Shown here: positions 1 through 9,349 of the stretch, piece after piece
Numbering within the stretch: position 1 is the stretch's first letter
Layout: every line of letters starts with the position of its first letter
NCBI GenBank assembly: GCA_036897625.1
Contig: JAYMTA010001388.1
Coordinates: 1 to 20,224 of the forward strand
DNA length: 20,224 bases
Source of the DNA: Pelargonium cotyledonis
Taxonomy: Eukaryota; Streptophyta; Magnoliopsida; Geraniales; Geraniaceae
Direction of reading: 5' to 3'
The notes under the pieces: model-generated
What the model was told of the DNA's origin: nothing
Seen by the model: the letters and a program-made list of their open reading frames with translations, nothing else
The model's database searches: none
Made by a program: the position numbers and the translations under genes

Positions 1-224
1 GCCTTCGGTGTGAGAATCAGTGAACTGGTGTGAAATGAAGGAGAGGAAATGAAACAGAGGTTTTGAGACAGAGTTTCAGTTAGGGAAAAATTGGATCCGA
101 TCGGGGATCCCCTTTCTTACCAAAAAAGAGGGTTTTTTTAGGCTTACTTTGATGTGGGGTGCGCTTTCCAGCTGTCTTGGACGACCGATGATGAGCTGTT
201 CTAGTTCATGTACAACTGTCACAT

Positions 225-249
225 AAGTCAAGTCCCAGGGACTTGACTT
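225..249. repeat. 12-bp inverted repeat with 1-nt centre
   Basis: AAGTCAAGTCCC is followed by a single A and then its exact reverse complement, GGGACTTGACTT. A third half-copy (GGGACTTGACT) follows at 253-263, and the 10-bp perfect palindrome GGACATGTCC lies near 312-321. The repeats are plain in the sequence. Their role is unknown: a dyad binding site, a transposon end or a transcribed hairpin are all possible. Confidence 0.75.
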
Positions 250-265
250 TAGGGGACTTGACTAG

Positions 266-510
266 CGAGGACATGACCAGTGGGGTCTGGTCCCGGGGGC
301 AAGTCCAGCGGGGACATGTCCAAGAGGCGGTGTCGTTCTCTTTGCGGAGTTGTCTGAGTTTGATGAGTTTTCTGCGTTTGGGGAGTTGCTCGACGAAGTT
401 CTCGGGGTGTTGACTTCTCCGAGCTTCTAATGACGTCGAACAATGGTGCCACGAGTTGACCTTTGATCGGCTACCGGTACTTGAGAATTTTTATGCAGAA
501 ACAGTTACAG
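266..510 (+). pseudogene. Coding-like scrap of unknown origin
   Basis: Frame 2 is open from 266 to a TAA at 428-430 and reads an acidic stretch rich in E, F and L near its end. A second frame, open from 414, continues through residues resembling NDVEQWCHELTFDRLPVLEN and reaches a possible splice donor (CAG|GTGAATATG) at 511. A pyrimidine-rich acceptor-like site follows at 568, but a 58-nt intron would be very short for a plant. The pair looks like one decayed coding region with a frameshift near 412. No family is recognised and chance openness is possible. Confidence 0.25.
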
Positions 511-1385
511 GTGAATATGAGTTTGATTTCATTCTCTTTTTTTCTTTTTCTCGTTTTTTGGCTTGTAGTTCAATGAGGAAGTTGATTGATGATGAGCATG
601 ATAAAAAATAAAATTTGTATGATCTTGGTGCTGCTGGATTTGCATGGATCATATATTTATGGGATTTGAGTTTGGATTACTTAAAATTTCAAATTTTTAG
701 TTGACATTCTAAAGTTTTGTTTCTTGATTCTCAGTAATTACCATAATGTATCGATACTCTATACCAAAATCCAAACCACTACCATATTCTTCTACCAAAT
801 AGAGTATATGTATGTATTTACAATAAAAATAATATTGTCCTAGTCAGTTCGAACGGTTTGGCCGACCCAATGACCATACCAGTATTATCTTTGGGTCAAA
901 TTTAAATCATTGATTTATGATTGATCCCTTATGTAATTGTATCATTTTTAGTTTTCTTAGTGATACGAGGAGGTTTCAAGTCATCTTGATCCACTTATTT
1001 TTTGAGATCGAATGCTTCAAGAGAATCATGAACGTAAGACGCTCATGTTGGATAATTGAAGCCTTCGAGTTTAATTGACAACATAGGTTCTAAGGAGAGG
1101 TTGTGCTAGAATGTTGGAGGCAGGTAGAAACAACTTGCACAAGAATGATGGTAGGATTGGTATTTAGTGCTTGATGTCGATGAATAATTAGAAGAATGGA
1201 AGTGTAGAAATTAGCACATGCACTGGGGCGATAAAAGATCAGATACCATATGATAGCTAGAGTGGTGTAAATTGGTAAACTATCTCACCAACCAATACAG
1301 TTGAGAGGGATGTATATATAACAATATATGATAATTACAAGATGATAATTGGTTAGAGATTGATAAGTATTGCTATGTTATAATT

Positions 1386-1501
1386 AGGGATAAGGGTTTT
1401 TTTAGTACCAAAACTTTGCCCATATACTCAATTTAGTACCTATACTTTTATTGTACCAAATTGAGTATCTACACTCTTATTTTCCACCCAATCTAGTACC
1501 T
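1386..1501 (+). repeat. Left terminal inverted repeat
   Basis: AT-rich block with repeated TTTAGTACC and TTGAGTATC words. It matches the reverse complement of 2774-2887 over its whole length at roughly 70-75% by eye. Confidence 0.65.
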
Positions 1502-1765
1502 ACCGTTAGATTCCGTCAACAAAACCGTTAACTCTGTCCAGTTGTACCTAATATCGCTTATGTGGAAAAATTTCTCTGATGTGGTAAAAACTTACACATT
1601 CTTGTGCGGATGTGGATATTATTCTATTTTTTCAGTTAAAAATAAAATAAAAATTAAAAGTTAAAAAATAATAAAGTGAAATCATATTCAATAGGCTTAA
1701 ATTAAGATGAAAATTGTTGCTAGTCTCCGAGCATTTAATCTTTTACATTTTTCAAACTATTTCAG

Positions 1766-1954
1766 ACTGTCAACCGTGAGACATACATTGAACCACTACC
1801 TTGCGCCGTGTCGGCTGCGCTCCTCGACCGCTCCCTCGATGACGAAATCCTTCGTAACCACGTCATCTCCAGCGCCACCGGTGCAGTGCTCCGACGATTT
1901 CGCTCTAGCCGGAAGATTCTTCTGACTAGGTTTTGTTTTCTTTTGAGACATCAA
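1766..1954 (+). pseudogene. Captured gene segment inside the TIR element
   Basis: An open frame of 63 codons starts just after a splice-acceptor-like TTTCAG (1760-1765). It includes an AALLDRSLDDEILRNHV segment and a basic GAVLRRFRSSRK segment. The GC content and codon use stand out from the AT-rich surroundings, as expected for an exon copied from a host gene. The frame runs directly into the nested MITE at 1955. The parent gene is not recognised. Its position between terminal inverted repeats, without a start codon or promoter, suggests a transduplicated fragment rather than a gene. Confidence 0.45.
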
Positions 1955-2131
1955 CAGTGGCAGACGCACTTGATGTAATGGGGGTCACTTGACCCCATAT
2001 TTTGTGGAAAAAACTGATTTTTATAGTTATATTTAGAGCAAAAAAAATTATTACAATAAATTAACACCCCCAAATTAGTTTAAATTTTTTGTTTTGACCC
2101 CCATATACTGAAATTCCTGGGTCCTCCCTTG
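1955..2131. mobile_element. Nested hAT-type MITE, 177 bp
   Basis: The left end CAGTGGCAGACGCAC and right end CTGGGTCCTCCCTTG are degenerate copies of the CAGTGGCGGAGCCAG terminus seen in many plant hAT MITEs. The flanks are an 8-bp imperfect target duplication, GACATCAA (1947-1954) and AACATCGA (2132-2139), 6 of 8 matching; 8 bp is the hAT length. Inside, GGGGTCA and TGACCCC (1981-1996) form a hairpin, and a related GACCCCCATA word lies near the right end. There is no coding capacity. Terminal divergence suggests an old insertion. Confidence 0.6.
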
Positions 2132-2773
2132 AACATCGATGCAGTGGAGGTTGAAATTAGGGTTGGATTTGAATTTTTAGGTGTTGAAATCGAGGTTTTG
2201 GTGTAGCAAAACTGGGTTTTTGGGTTGGGAACACATGAACTGGGAGGTTGAAGGTGGGTTTGGTGGTTGGATAAGCCAGTTTTGGTGTGATTGTGGTTTT
2301 AATGAAAGGAGGTGGTGGTGGGTGCTTCTTTTGTAAACTTTTCAGATATGTAAACCTTTTTAATATGCTTAAATCTAAAAGAAAAATTAAATTTTGTTGA
2401 AATAATATTCTTATAGGTTGATGATGAGAGTGGAAGATTTGTTTGTGTTGTTTGTGTTAATGTATTTGGAGGATGAGTGTATTTTGTTGAGTTAATATTG
2501 TTATTTGGTTGATGATGAGTATGAGATTTGCATTTAACATCAAAGGAGTTCAATGGTGAAGAGTAAGGCAGAGTTGTAACATTTTTTTTAAATGCCAAGT
2601 CAGCGAAATAATTTTTTCATGTCATAAAAAATTGTACACCTCATCACTTAAGAGTACACATCATCCCCAACTCAGTGTCCACATCAACCTTTTTGTCCAT
2701 GTAGACGAGACTTAATGATTTTTTTAACGGGAAATGACAATAGATACTAAATCGGGTTCAAAATTAAAGTATA

Positions 2774-2887
2774 AGTACTTAATTGGGTATTGAATAAAAA
2801 TGTGGATACTCAATTAGATACAATAAATATTTAGATACTAAATTAAGTTTCCGACCAAACATGAATACCAAAAAAACCTTTATCCTT
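2774..2887 (-). repeat. Right terminal inverted repeat
   Basis: Inverted partner of the left end, finishing in AACCTTTATCCTT. Immediately inward (about 2640-2773) the sequence still resembles the left subterminal region, so the repeat may be longer but more diverged. Confidence 0.65.
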
Positions 2888-3544
2888 GTAAATATAATTA
2901 TTGGGCCAATATAACTCAGTTGAGCCCACAAAGAAAGAGGCAAAGTATCAAGCCCAAACAACACTACAAGAAGGATATTTAGGCTCGGCCCCAACTAAGA
3001 AGATACGCCACTATTTTTCTATTTAAAGGTCATGAGGTCACAATAGGTAAAAACACAAGGAGAAGTATTTATATATGTATTTTATTTATATGTATTTTTT
3101 ATGTATTTGGTACAGCTAATAAAAATGTATAGGGTAAAAATGGATATTTTTCAATGTTATAATATATTTACTTACATTTATTGATTTAAGCGAAAAAAAA
3201 ATTATATTTACGATTTTTAGTATTTAAACGTTTATGAGTTATACACTAACAAGTTATAAAAGCTTATTATAATACGTCAAATCTTACGGAAAAAATTTAA
3301 TCGACTTTTTTCAGAAGATTTATAACGAAATAGATGTAAAATATTAATATTTGTGATAAATTTATTAAAATATTAAAATTTTTCACTATTTATATTTTTA
3401 TTAGGAATATGAAATACATGTAAAAAATCTATACTTTGCAGCATATAAGCATCCCCGGGGCTAAGCAAACACGCATATTGACACAGGAAAATGACAAAAT
3501 TTGAGAAGTGCAAGATCCAATTCCCTCCTTAAAATACTAAACAG
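2888..3544. other. AT-rich spacer upstream of the P450
   Basis: No gene is seen. The stretch contains a lone CACTACAAGAA (2962-2972), which resembles a CACTA transposon terminus but has no inverted partner that I could find. From 3060 to 3420 the DNA is very AT-rich. The last few hundred bases presumably include the promoter of the following P450. Confidence 0.6.
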
Positions 3545-3553
3545 TTTATATAT
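3545..3553 (+). promoter_or_regulatory. Probable TATA box of the P450 gene
   Basis: TTTATATAT lies about 50 bp before the ATG at 3604. Transcription would start near 3575-3585, leaving a short 5' leader, a plausible arrangement for a plant P450. No transcript evidence is available from sequence alone. Confidence 0.45.
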
Positions 3554-3603
3554 CTTCTCGAGAGAGTTGACAAAAGAAACAGAAAAGCCGTAGCCAATTA
3601 GCC

Positions 3604-5221
3604 ATGACCATGCCCACCAGTTACTGGTACCTCTTTCCAGCATTCGTCGCCATGTATGTCATCACAAGACACTTCCTTCACAGATTCTTCAACCTCCCAC
3701 CATGCCCCTATCCTTCTCTACCCATCATCGGCCATCTTTACCTCATCAAGCTACCCCTCCAACATCTCCGCCAAGCACGGCCCGATACTCCTCCTGCAGT
3801 TCGGTTACCGTCCAGTTCTGGTGGTCTCCTCCCCCTCCGCCGCCGAAGAGTGCCTCACCAAAAACGACATCGTCTTCGCCAACCGGCCCCGCACCCTGGC
3901 CGGCGATGCATTTACCTACAATTACTCTGCCTTTGTCTGGGCCCCGTACGGTGACCTCTGGCGCAACCTACGTCGGCTCTCCGTCGTCGAGCTCTTCTCC
4001 TCGAACAGCCTCCAAAGATCCGCCGCCGTTCGCGAGGAGGAAGTGTGCAATCTCGTCCGTCGATTGGTTGGACTCTCCAGTGGCGGGTCGCGGAAGGTGG
4101 ATCTTAAGCTACTGTTCAGTCTGTTTACCACTAATGTATTCTTGAGGCTGGCCGCGGGAAGGCGCTGTGTGGCGGAGGAGAGCGTTGATTTGGAGGCGGA
4201 GGAGAAATTTGTAGTAGAGTTTAAGAAAACTTTCTTTGTGTCGGTGTCTATGAATTTGTGTGATTTTTTCCCAATTCTGAGGTGGATTGGGTTCAAAGGG
4301 ATTGAGAAGAGCATGAGGAAGGTTCACAGGATGAGGGATGAGTTTCTTCAAGGTCTGGTGGATGATGTTAGGGTTAGGCGCAAGCAATTCAGTTCATTGA
4401 AGATGGTTGATGATGAGAACAAGAAGGCCTCAGTCATAGAAACTCTCTTGTCCCTCCAAGAATCAGAACCTCAACTTTACACTGAAGATACCATCAAAAG
4501 TATTGTACTGGTAAGACATTTGAATTTTTTGAAATCCAGCATGTTATAAATGGTTAGAATTGTGTGTAAATGTTGATGAAGCAACCTGTGGTTTCAGATC
4601 ATGTTTGTTGCGGGAACAGATACGTCCGCAATGGCGCTGGAATGGGCAATGTCGCTGCTGTTGAACCATCCCGAAGAAATGCATAAACTGAGAGCAGAGA
4701 TTGACGAAGTTGTCGGACACGAGCGACTGATAAATGACTTGGATCATGCCAACCTGCCTTATCTTCATTGTGTCATTCATGAGGCACTTAGATTATATCC
4801 TCCAGCTCCACTTCTATTACCTCATTTGTCATCTGAAAACTGCACGGTGGGGGGTTTTGATGTACCGCGAGGAACAATCTTGCTAGCTAATGCTTATTTC
4901 ATGCATAGGGATCCAAAGGTGTGGGAGGAGCCTACGAAGTTCATTCCCGAAAGGTTCAAGGAAATCGTAGGTGCTAAAGAAGAAGGCTTCAAATATATCC
5001 CATTTGGGCTGGGGAGAAGAGCATGTCCCGGGGCTGCCATGGGCATCAGGACAGTTTCTTTGGCATTGGGAGCACTTGTTCAGTGCTTTGACTGGGGAAA
5101 GATTGGGCAGGAGGTTGATATGAGCCAAGTATCAGTTGGAGTGGCTTTGAAAAAAGCTACACCTTTGGAGGTTATGTGTTCTCCGCGGGAAAGGGCGATA
5201 AAGCTCATCTCCCAACTCTAG
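3604..5221 (+). CDS. CYP81-family cytochrome P450, frameshifted in exon 1
   Basis: An A-type plant P450: an ER-anchored haem-thiolate monooxygenase using electrons from NADPH-P450 reductase. Exon 1 (3604-4510) starts with a hydrophobic anchor, then NLPPCPYPSLPIIGHLYLIK. Near 3760 the frame shifts by one and continues as NISAKHGPILLLQFG, with helix C (WRNLRR) after it. The 87-nt intron (4511-4597, GT-AG, phase 0) precedes exon 2 (4598-5221). Exon 2 carries the I-helix AGTDTS, ExxR as EALR (4781-4792), FIPERF, and the haem loop FGLGRRACPGA with its cysteine codon at 5024-5026. Relative to the family about five residues (a PLHRTL-type piece) are missing at the shift, consistent with loss of about 14 nt. 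Total length is near 509 residues and no other stop is seen. The damage may be a recent mutation or an assembly error. Family placement rests on motif resemblance; the substrate is unknown. Confidence 0.85.
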
Positions 5222-5383
5222 TACAAAAGTATCCCCTCTCAATAGATTCGCACTGATAAATTGTCTGTAAGTAATGTACACAAAAAAGACATGCCGATCA
5301 TCTTCTTTCATGTTACTGAAGAAAACAAACAAACAGCATGCACATTTGAACATCCCTTTCAAACTAGATTCGTCCATATGTTT

Positions 5384-5435
5384 GTTTTGTATTTTCAATG
5401 ATCACTATTGTTTTGTATTATCAGTGAACACTATT
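5384..5435 (+). repeat. 26-bp tandem duplication
   Basis: Two adjacent 26-bp copies, 5384-5409 and 5410-5435, both begin GTTTTGTATT and end CACTATT; 23 of 26 positions match. The second copy overlaps the first recognisable codons of the downstream P450 remnant, so it marks the breakpoint region between the P450 gene's 3' end and the pseudogene. Confidence 0.7.
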
Positions 5436-5880
5436 GCAATCTGAGGCGCATCACAACCACTGAAATTTTCTCGCTCACTTGTATGGCTATGTTCGCGAGC
5501 ATTTGAAGAAATGAAGTCTGGCTGTTGCGTGATCAAATGATGAAGAATTGCACGGGTGAGCTGCAGGGGAAAGTGGACTTGAAATCCATATTTATTGAGC
5601 TTCCCTTCAACATATTTGTCCATGATGATGGCAGGGAAAAGGTATTATGGAGACAATGAGGATGATTTTGAAGATGCAAGGAGGGTGCGCAAGACAAAAA
5701 GGACAACACTTGCACGGCGGGGGTTTCGCGGCCGCCAGGGTTATGGGTTTGGCGTTGGGGACATTGATTTAGTCTTTTGATTGGGAGAGGGTTAGCAGGG
5801 AAGAGGTGGACATGACAGAAGGAAAGGGTCTCAGTATTTTGCAGACCGTGTCTAGCTCGAGACTAGCTCATGTCCGGTTT
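5423..5880 (+). pseudogene. CYP81 pseudogene remnant
   Basis: Three frames together spell pieces of a second CYP81. From 5423, frame 2 reads NLRRITTTEIF (helix C), a TGA at 5504, then NEVWLLRDQMMKNCTGELQ and VDLKSIFIELPFNI. From 5622, frame 3 reads MMMAGKRYYGDNEDDFEDAR, a CYP81 exon 1 signature. It then jumps to ARRGFRG, which aligns with the haem loop GRRxCPG but has Phe (TTT) where the haem cysteine should be. Frame 1 continues VMGLALGTLI, a TAG at 5770 where Gln is usual, then SFDWERVSREEVDMTEGKGL. Roughly 200 residues, including the I-helix, ExxR, PERF and the intron, are missing. The VDMTEGKGL tail differs from the upstream gene, so this is a diverged paralogue rather than a recent copy. 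Confidence 0.85.
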
Positions 5881-6356
5881 GATCACTGATGAGAGATCTC
5901 TTATGATGGAAATAAATTTCATGCGTTTATGCTTTCCATGTTGTGTACCTATATGCTCTCTATATCACAACTAATCACAGACAGCCATAGCATCTTCGTT
6001 CTTCACTTGATCTCCATTACAGAGAAACTTTTAGTATTTGCAACCATAGAGATAACTGTAGTAAATAATCTACACACAAAAAACCAAACACAGCTGTAAT
6101 TGTTTACATGATTCTAACAATTTAATTGCCATCAATCATACATGGCCAAAACAATGAATCGACATACATGACCGTTGGTACTATAATTTGAACTCCCAGT
6201 TCAGCCAACAATCTAACTGCATCTAAACTATAACCCAAAGCCAAGTTTCTCTCACCGCACAATGTAAAACTAGCAAAAATTGCATTGCAGCAACCTAGTC
6301 GACAAACACATGCAGCATTGGAAAAAAAGTATATTAGAATGTAAAGTTGTTGGATA
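5881..6356. other. Spacer with presumed PIG-M 3' UTR
   Basis: No coding signal on either strand. The part next to 6357 should carry the 3' UTR of the minus-strand PIG-M gene. No unambiguous polyadenylation signal could be picked out. Confidence 0.5.
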
Positions 6357-9349
6357 TTATGCTGCTTTAACTGCGCGTTTGGAACTTCCCTGGTCCGAAT
6401 GTCTGAACAGAGGAGTGTTTCTGTGGCAGCGAATGATTTTCACCAAGACAAGTGCAGTTGCAGTTAGGAAAACTAGGCTTGCCATCCAAAGCTGGAGGAA
6501 GACGTTCTTGCCCTTGAATTCAAGCATATAACCCCACATCAACCAATGGGTTTGGGCTACCATCCATATGAGAAAACAACATGTGCCTTCCCATTTAAGC
6601 TTCATATTGCTCCATGGCAGTATCAGAGGCAACAAGCAAAAGAACCATACAAAATATTGTGCCGTTATTACCTGCCAAAAGAAATCATCCAGCACCCCCA
6701 CAAATTTAGATGTTATATCAAAATGAATTCTCACATACATAGGAACCATATTTTTCAGGGTTGAAACAATACATAAAAAGGGATTATGATTTTGTTCAGC
6801 AATTCGAGTATTATTCCTTCAAATAGAATTGAAGACTGAGAGCCAATAAGAAATAACTAAATGGATTAAAAGAAAAACGAGAGGGAGAGAGAAGGAGCTA
6901 AGATCAATAATCAAACCTTATTGAATGCTACAAATGCCACTGTCTGCACAAAAAAGCAGAATGGGGAGTCCTTTGCAAAACAGAGAATGAGGACCCACTG
7001 TACTACAAACTGAGGCAGAAACGAGATAAGCTTTTCCACCACTGAAAACTCATGTCCATAATGGAGATAGATGTGATAGAAGTAGATAGAAAAGTTGTGC
7101 CGAGGATCTGTACGAGTAAGATGGTAAAGCAAAGCCTCATTCATGAATTCCCATCCATATAAGTGGAAGAACAAACCAGTACAAAAGATGAAAACCGCCG
7201 CAGAAACCAATCCAAACATAATTCTCTTCCATGTAAATATGTTTTTCAAGGAAATCCATATATCATAACAATCAGTCATTTCAGTATTATTTTTGGGTGC
7301 TTTTCCTCCATTAGAACTCCAATTGCTAAGGACAGGCTTCTTGCCAGGTTGGAAAACACGCGAATCAAGTAGCAGGATAATGGGAAGTGCATAGATGATA
7401 GGATAGATTCTGAAATGGACAACAAGCCCATACCAAAAAGCAGCTTGGAAAATATTACCTATAACCCAGAAAACCACATAGCAATTAGAGAGCTAGACAC
7501 ATAGAGTCAGATATAAGAAGTGCGGAAGAATGAAGATCTATAATGTGCAAAACTCAAAACAACTGCCTTTCTTTCAGTAAATCTACATTCTATTCCAGTA
7601 TATGGTAGAGGCTTCCCCACAACCCCAAAGTTTACCACTACCTTACACAGCATTACATCTACAATTCAACAAGCCAATCCATTAAAACATAATAATAACA
7701 GTATCACACCAAATAAACTTTGCCTTATGAACTATCAAAAAGTGTTCTCTATTACCTACCCCATCCCAAGCTAGCTGCCTCCTCAAACATTCATCATAAT
7801 TTCTCTCAAAATAGCGTGCACACTAAATACATGAATTTTGCAAAGCAGTAACTTATAGGGCCGTACACAACATAAATAGTTGATTGTTGACCTCATTATT
7901 GTTCATAGTCACTCAACTGGGAATTTTAAGATACAAAGTTCTCAATCCACATATGAAGATTTGACATAAGTGTAAGCATTTGAATCAAATGTCCAGCTTT
8001 TAGCCATCAATACAAACAGATTATACAAGTCAACATGCTCAAATAAAATTAACCACTGGAAAATAATCTACTTAAAATTTTAGGTATGGCATAGAAGTTA
8101 TACCATTCATAAGACAGATAATGATCCACAAAATCATGGCACAAACAATGGGCTCACAGTTCCCACGGGTTCCAATGGTGAATGTAAATGGATTGAGGAG
8201 CCATACCATTACAGAATAGGTACATATATTCTCGGGCACCTTACGCCGCTGCAAGATGATGCGGATAAACAAGCCCACAAGTAAATCTGCAATGTCACTA
8301 TTATTCTCATAAATGATTGTCCTTTAAAGATAAATCCTGTTATACTAAAACCAGTGGTATACGACATTGAATACAGAGAGTGAGATTTTGAAATTGTACA
8401 ATCTAAGGAAATTCAAATTTCCTACATTTATTATTCTTATCTAAACTCAAGTCAGGTTTTACAATGAACGATGGACCCTGATCTCATTTTCTTTCTGTCT
8501 AAAAGTTCAAAATAAGACATACAAGTTGTGTGTGTCAACACATGGGTGGAGGAAATAGCTTAATTTTCAACTACTATTGTTCTTATATTTAGAGAGAGTA
8601 AGAACTAGCAAAACAATTAAAATACAATATTTAGGCTACCACCCTGACAGTGTTCTTAATCTAAAAACTTGATTAGGTTTCACAATGATTCATGTAACCA
8701 TGGATTACTTTTTCCGCAAAAATTTACAGCATATAGTAGTAAGAGATTCAAGCTCGTTAGGTCCAATGAATACAAATGGGAAACAAAGTAAGATTACATT
8801 TCTATGCTAGATGGTGAATTATCCTATTGACAAATAGAAAAATACCATATAAACATACGACTCCCTTGATGTTTTGATCATATGACAAACATTTCTGTAA
8901 GGTATAAGCTCTAGACACATATCTGGGTCAACAACTTGGCCAGGATAGCGTTGGTAAGTAAACCAAATGCCTATAAAGACAATGCTTTAACACATCCACC
9001 AATCACAGACCAACAAGCTAAAAGAAACTCTTAAAATTGCAGAAATTAATCTAAATATAAAAGCAACAATGTTCACACCTGAAGCTGAGAAGAGAAATTT
9101 CCCCCACGAGCGATGAATGAAGGAATTTGGGACAAGCAAAAAGGCAAGCAAAGGTGAATACCGATATGTGGTCCTTTTATAAGGCGACTCTCCCGACACC
9201 ACCAAAGAAGCAGCATCAGAAAAAACAAGGTAATCGACGTCCGTGTATCTAACCTCCATATGAGTATCTTGCCATTCACCATAAATAATCAGAATGACTC
9301 GAAAAATTGCTGAGAATAGAAGCAGTGAACGAAAATCTATCTTCATCAT
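6357..9349 (-). CDS. PIGM: GPI mannosyltransferase I catalytic subunit (PIG-M)
   Basis: Adds the first alpha-1,4-mannose from dolichol-phosphate-mannose to GlcN-acyl-PI in the ER lumen, a step of GPI-anchor synthesis; the Arabidopsis orthologue is PEANUT1. Four exons (minus strand) are 9349-9079, 8286-8104, 7458-6917 and 6671-6357. Introns of 792, 645 and 245 nt all have GT-AG ends, and the joined frame is 1311 nt (436 residues plus TAA), close to family length. A DVD (DxD) motif sits at residues 37-39 in the first lumenal loop, after a hydrophobic segment (8-23). Also visible are [35 protein letters not shown] (122-136), [20 protein letters not shown] and [15 protein letters not shown], all PIG-M signatures, with several membrane spans. 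Two ATGs are adjacent and the first is used. TTTCAG three bases before it hints at a 5' UTR intron. No disabling change is seen. Confidence 0.93.

Larger units (their letters stand above)
1..1385. other. Left spacer, no confident gene
   Basis: No gene could be recognised here. The first 500 bases are relatively GC-rich and contain repeated (GT)CAAGTCC-type words, a palindrome and a coding-like scrap, listed separately. From about 510 onward the DNA is AT-rich with many stops in all frames. A purine-rich first 120 bases could be the edge of a gene lying to the left, but nothing in the sequence proves it. Confidence 0.6.
1386..2887. mobile_element. Non-autonomous TIR element, Pack-MULE-like
   Basis: The two ends are inverted copies of each other. 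The left end starts AGGGATAAGGGTTTTTTT and the reverse complement of the right end starts AAGGATAAAGGTTTTTTT. The similarity runs inward about 115 bp (1386-1501 and 2774-2887) through shared words such as AATTTAGTA, TTTATTGTA and AATTGAGTATC. No transposase is encoded. A GC-rich coding-like segment lies inside, as in Pack-MULEs that carry gene pieces. Long TIRs suggest the Mutator superfamily, but a clean 9-bp target duplication is not seen: an 8-bp TATAATTA occurs at 1379-1386 and again at 2893-2900, a few bases outside the right end. The superfamily is therefore an inference; the TIRs are seen directly. Confidence 0.6.

Noticed and set aside
249..452. 67-residue minus-strand open frame, proline- and arginine-rich
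   Set aside because: No recognisable family and no gene signals; the plus strand of the same stretch looks at least as coding-like.
511..568. Possible intron (GTGAATATG to TTGTAG)
   Set aside because: At 58 nt it is shorter than normal plant introns, and no coherent coding frame continues on the right side.
2299..2598. 99-residue minus-strand frame rich in T, N and H
   Set aside because: Low-complexity reading of an AT/GT-rich transposon interior with no motifs.
2962..2972. CACTACAAGAA, a CACTA transposon-like terminus
   Set aside because: No inverted partner or subterminal repeats were found next to it; an 11-bp match alone is weak.
3702..4387. Several long open frames overlapping the P450 on both strands
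   Set aside because: They are shadows of the GC-rich P450 exon 1 and show no independent family motifs.
5405..5715. Minus-strand open frames over the P450 remnant
   Set aside because: Antisense of the CYP81 pseudogene; the plus strand carries family motifs.
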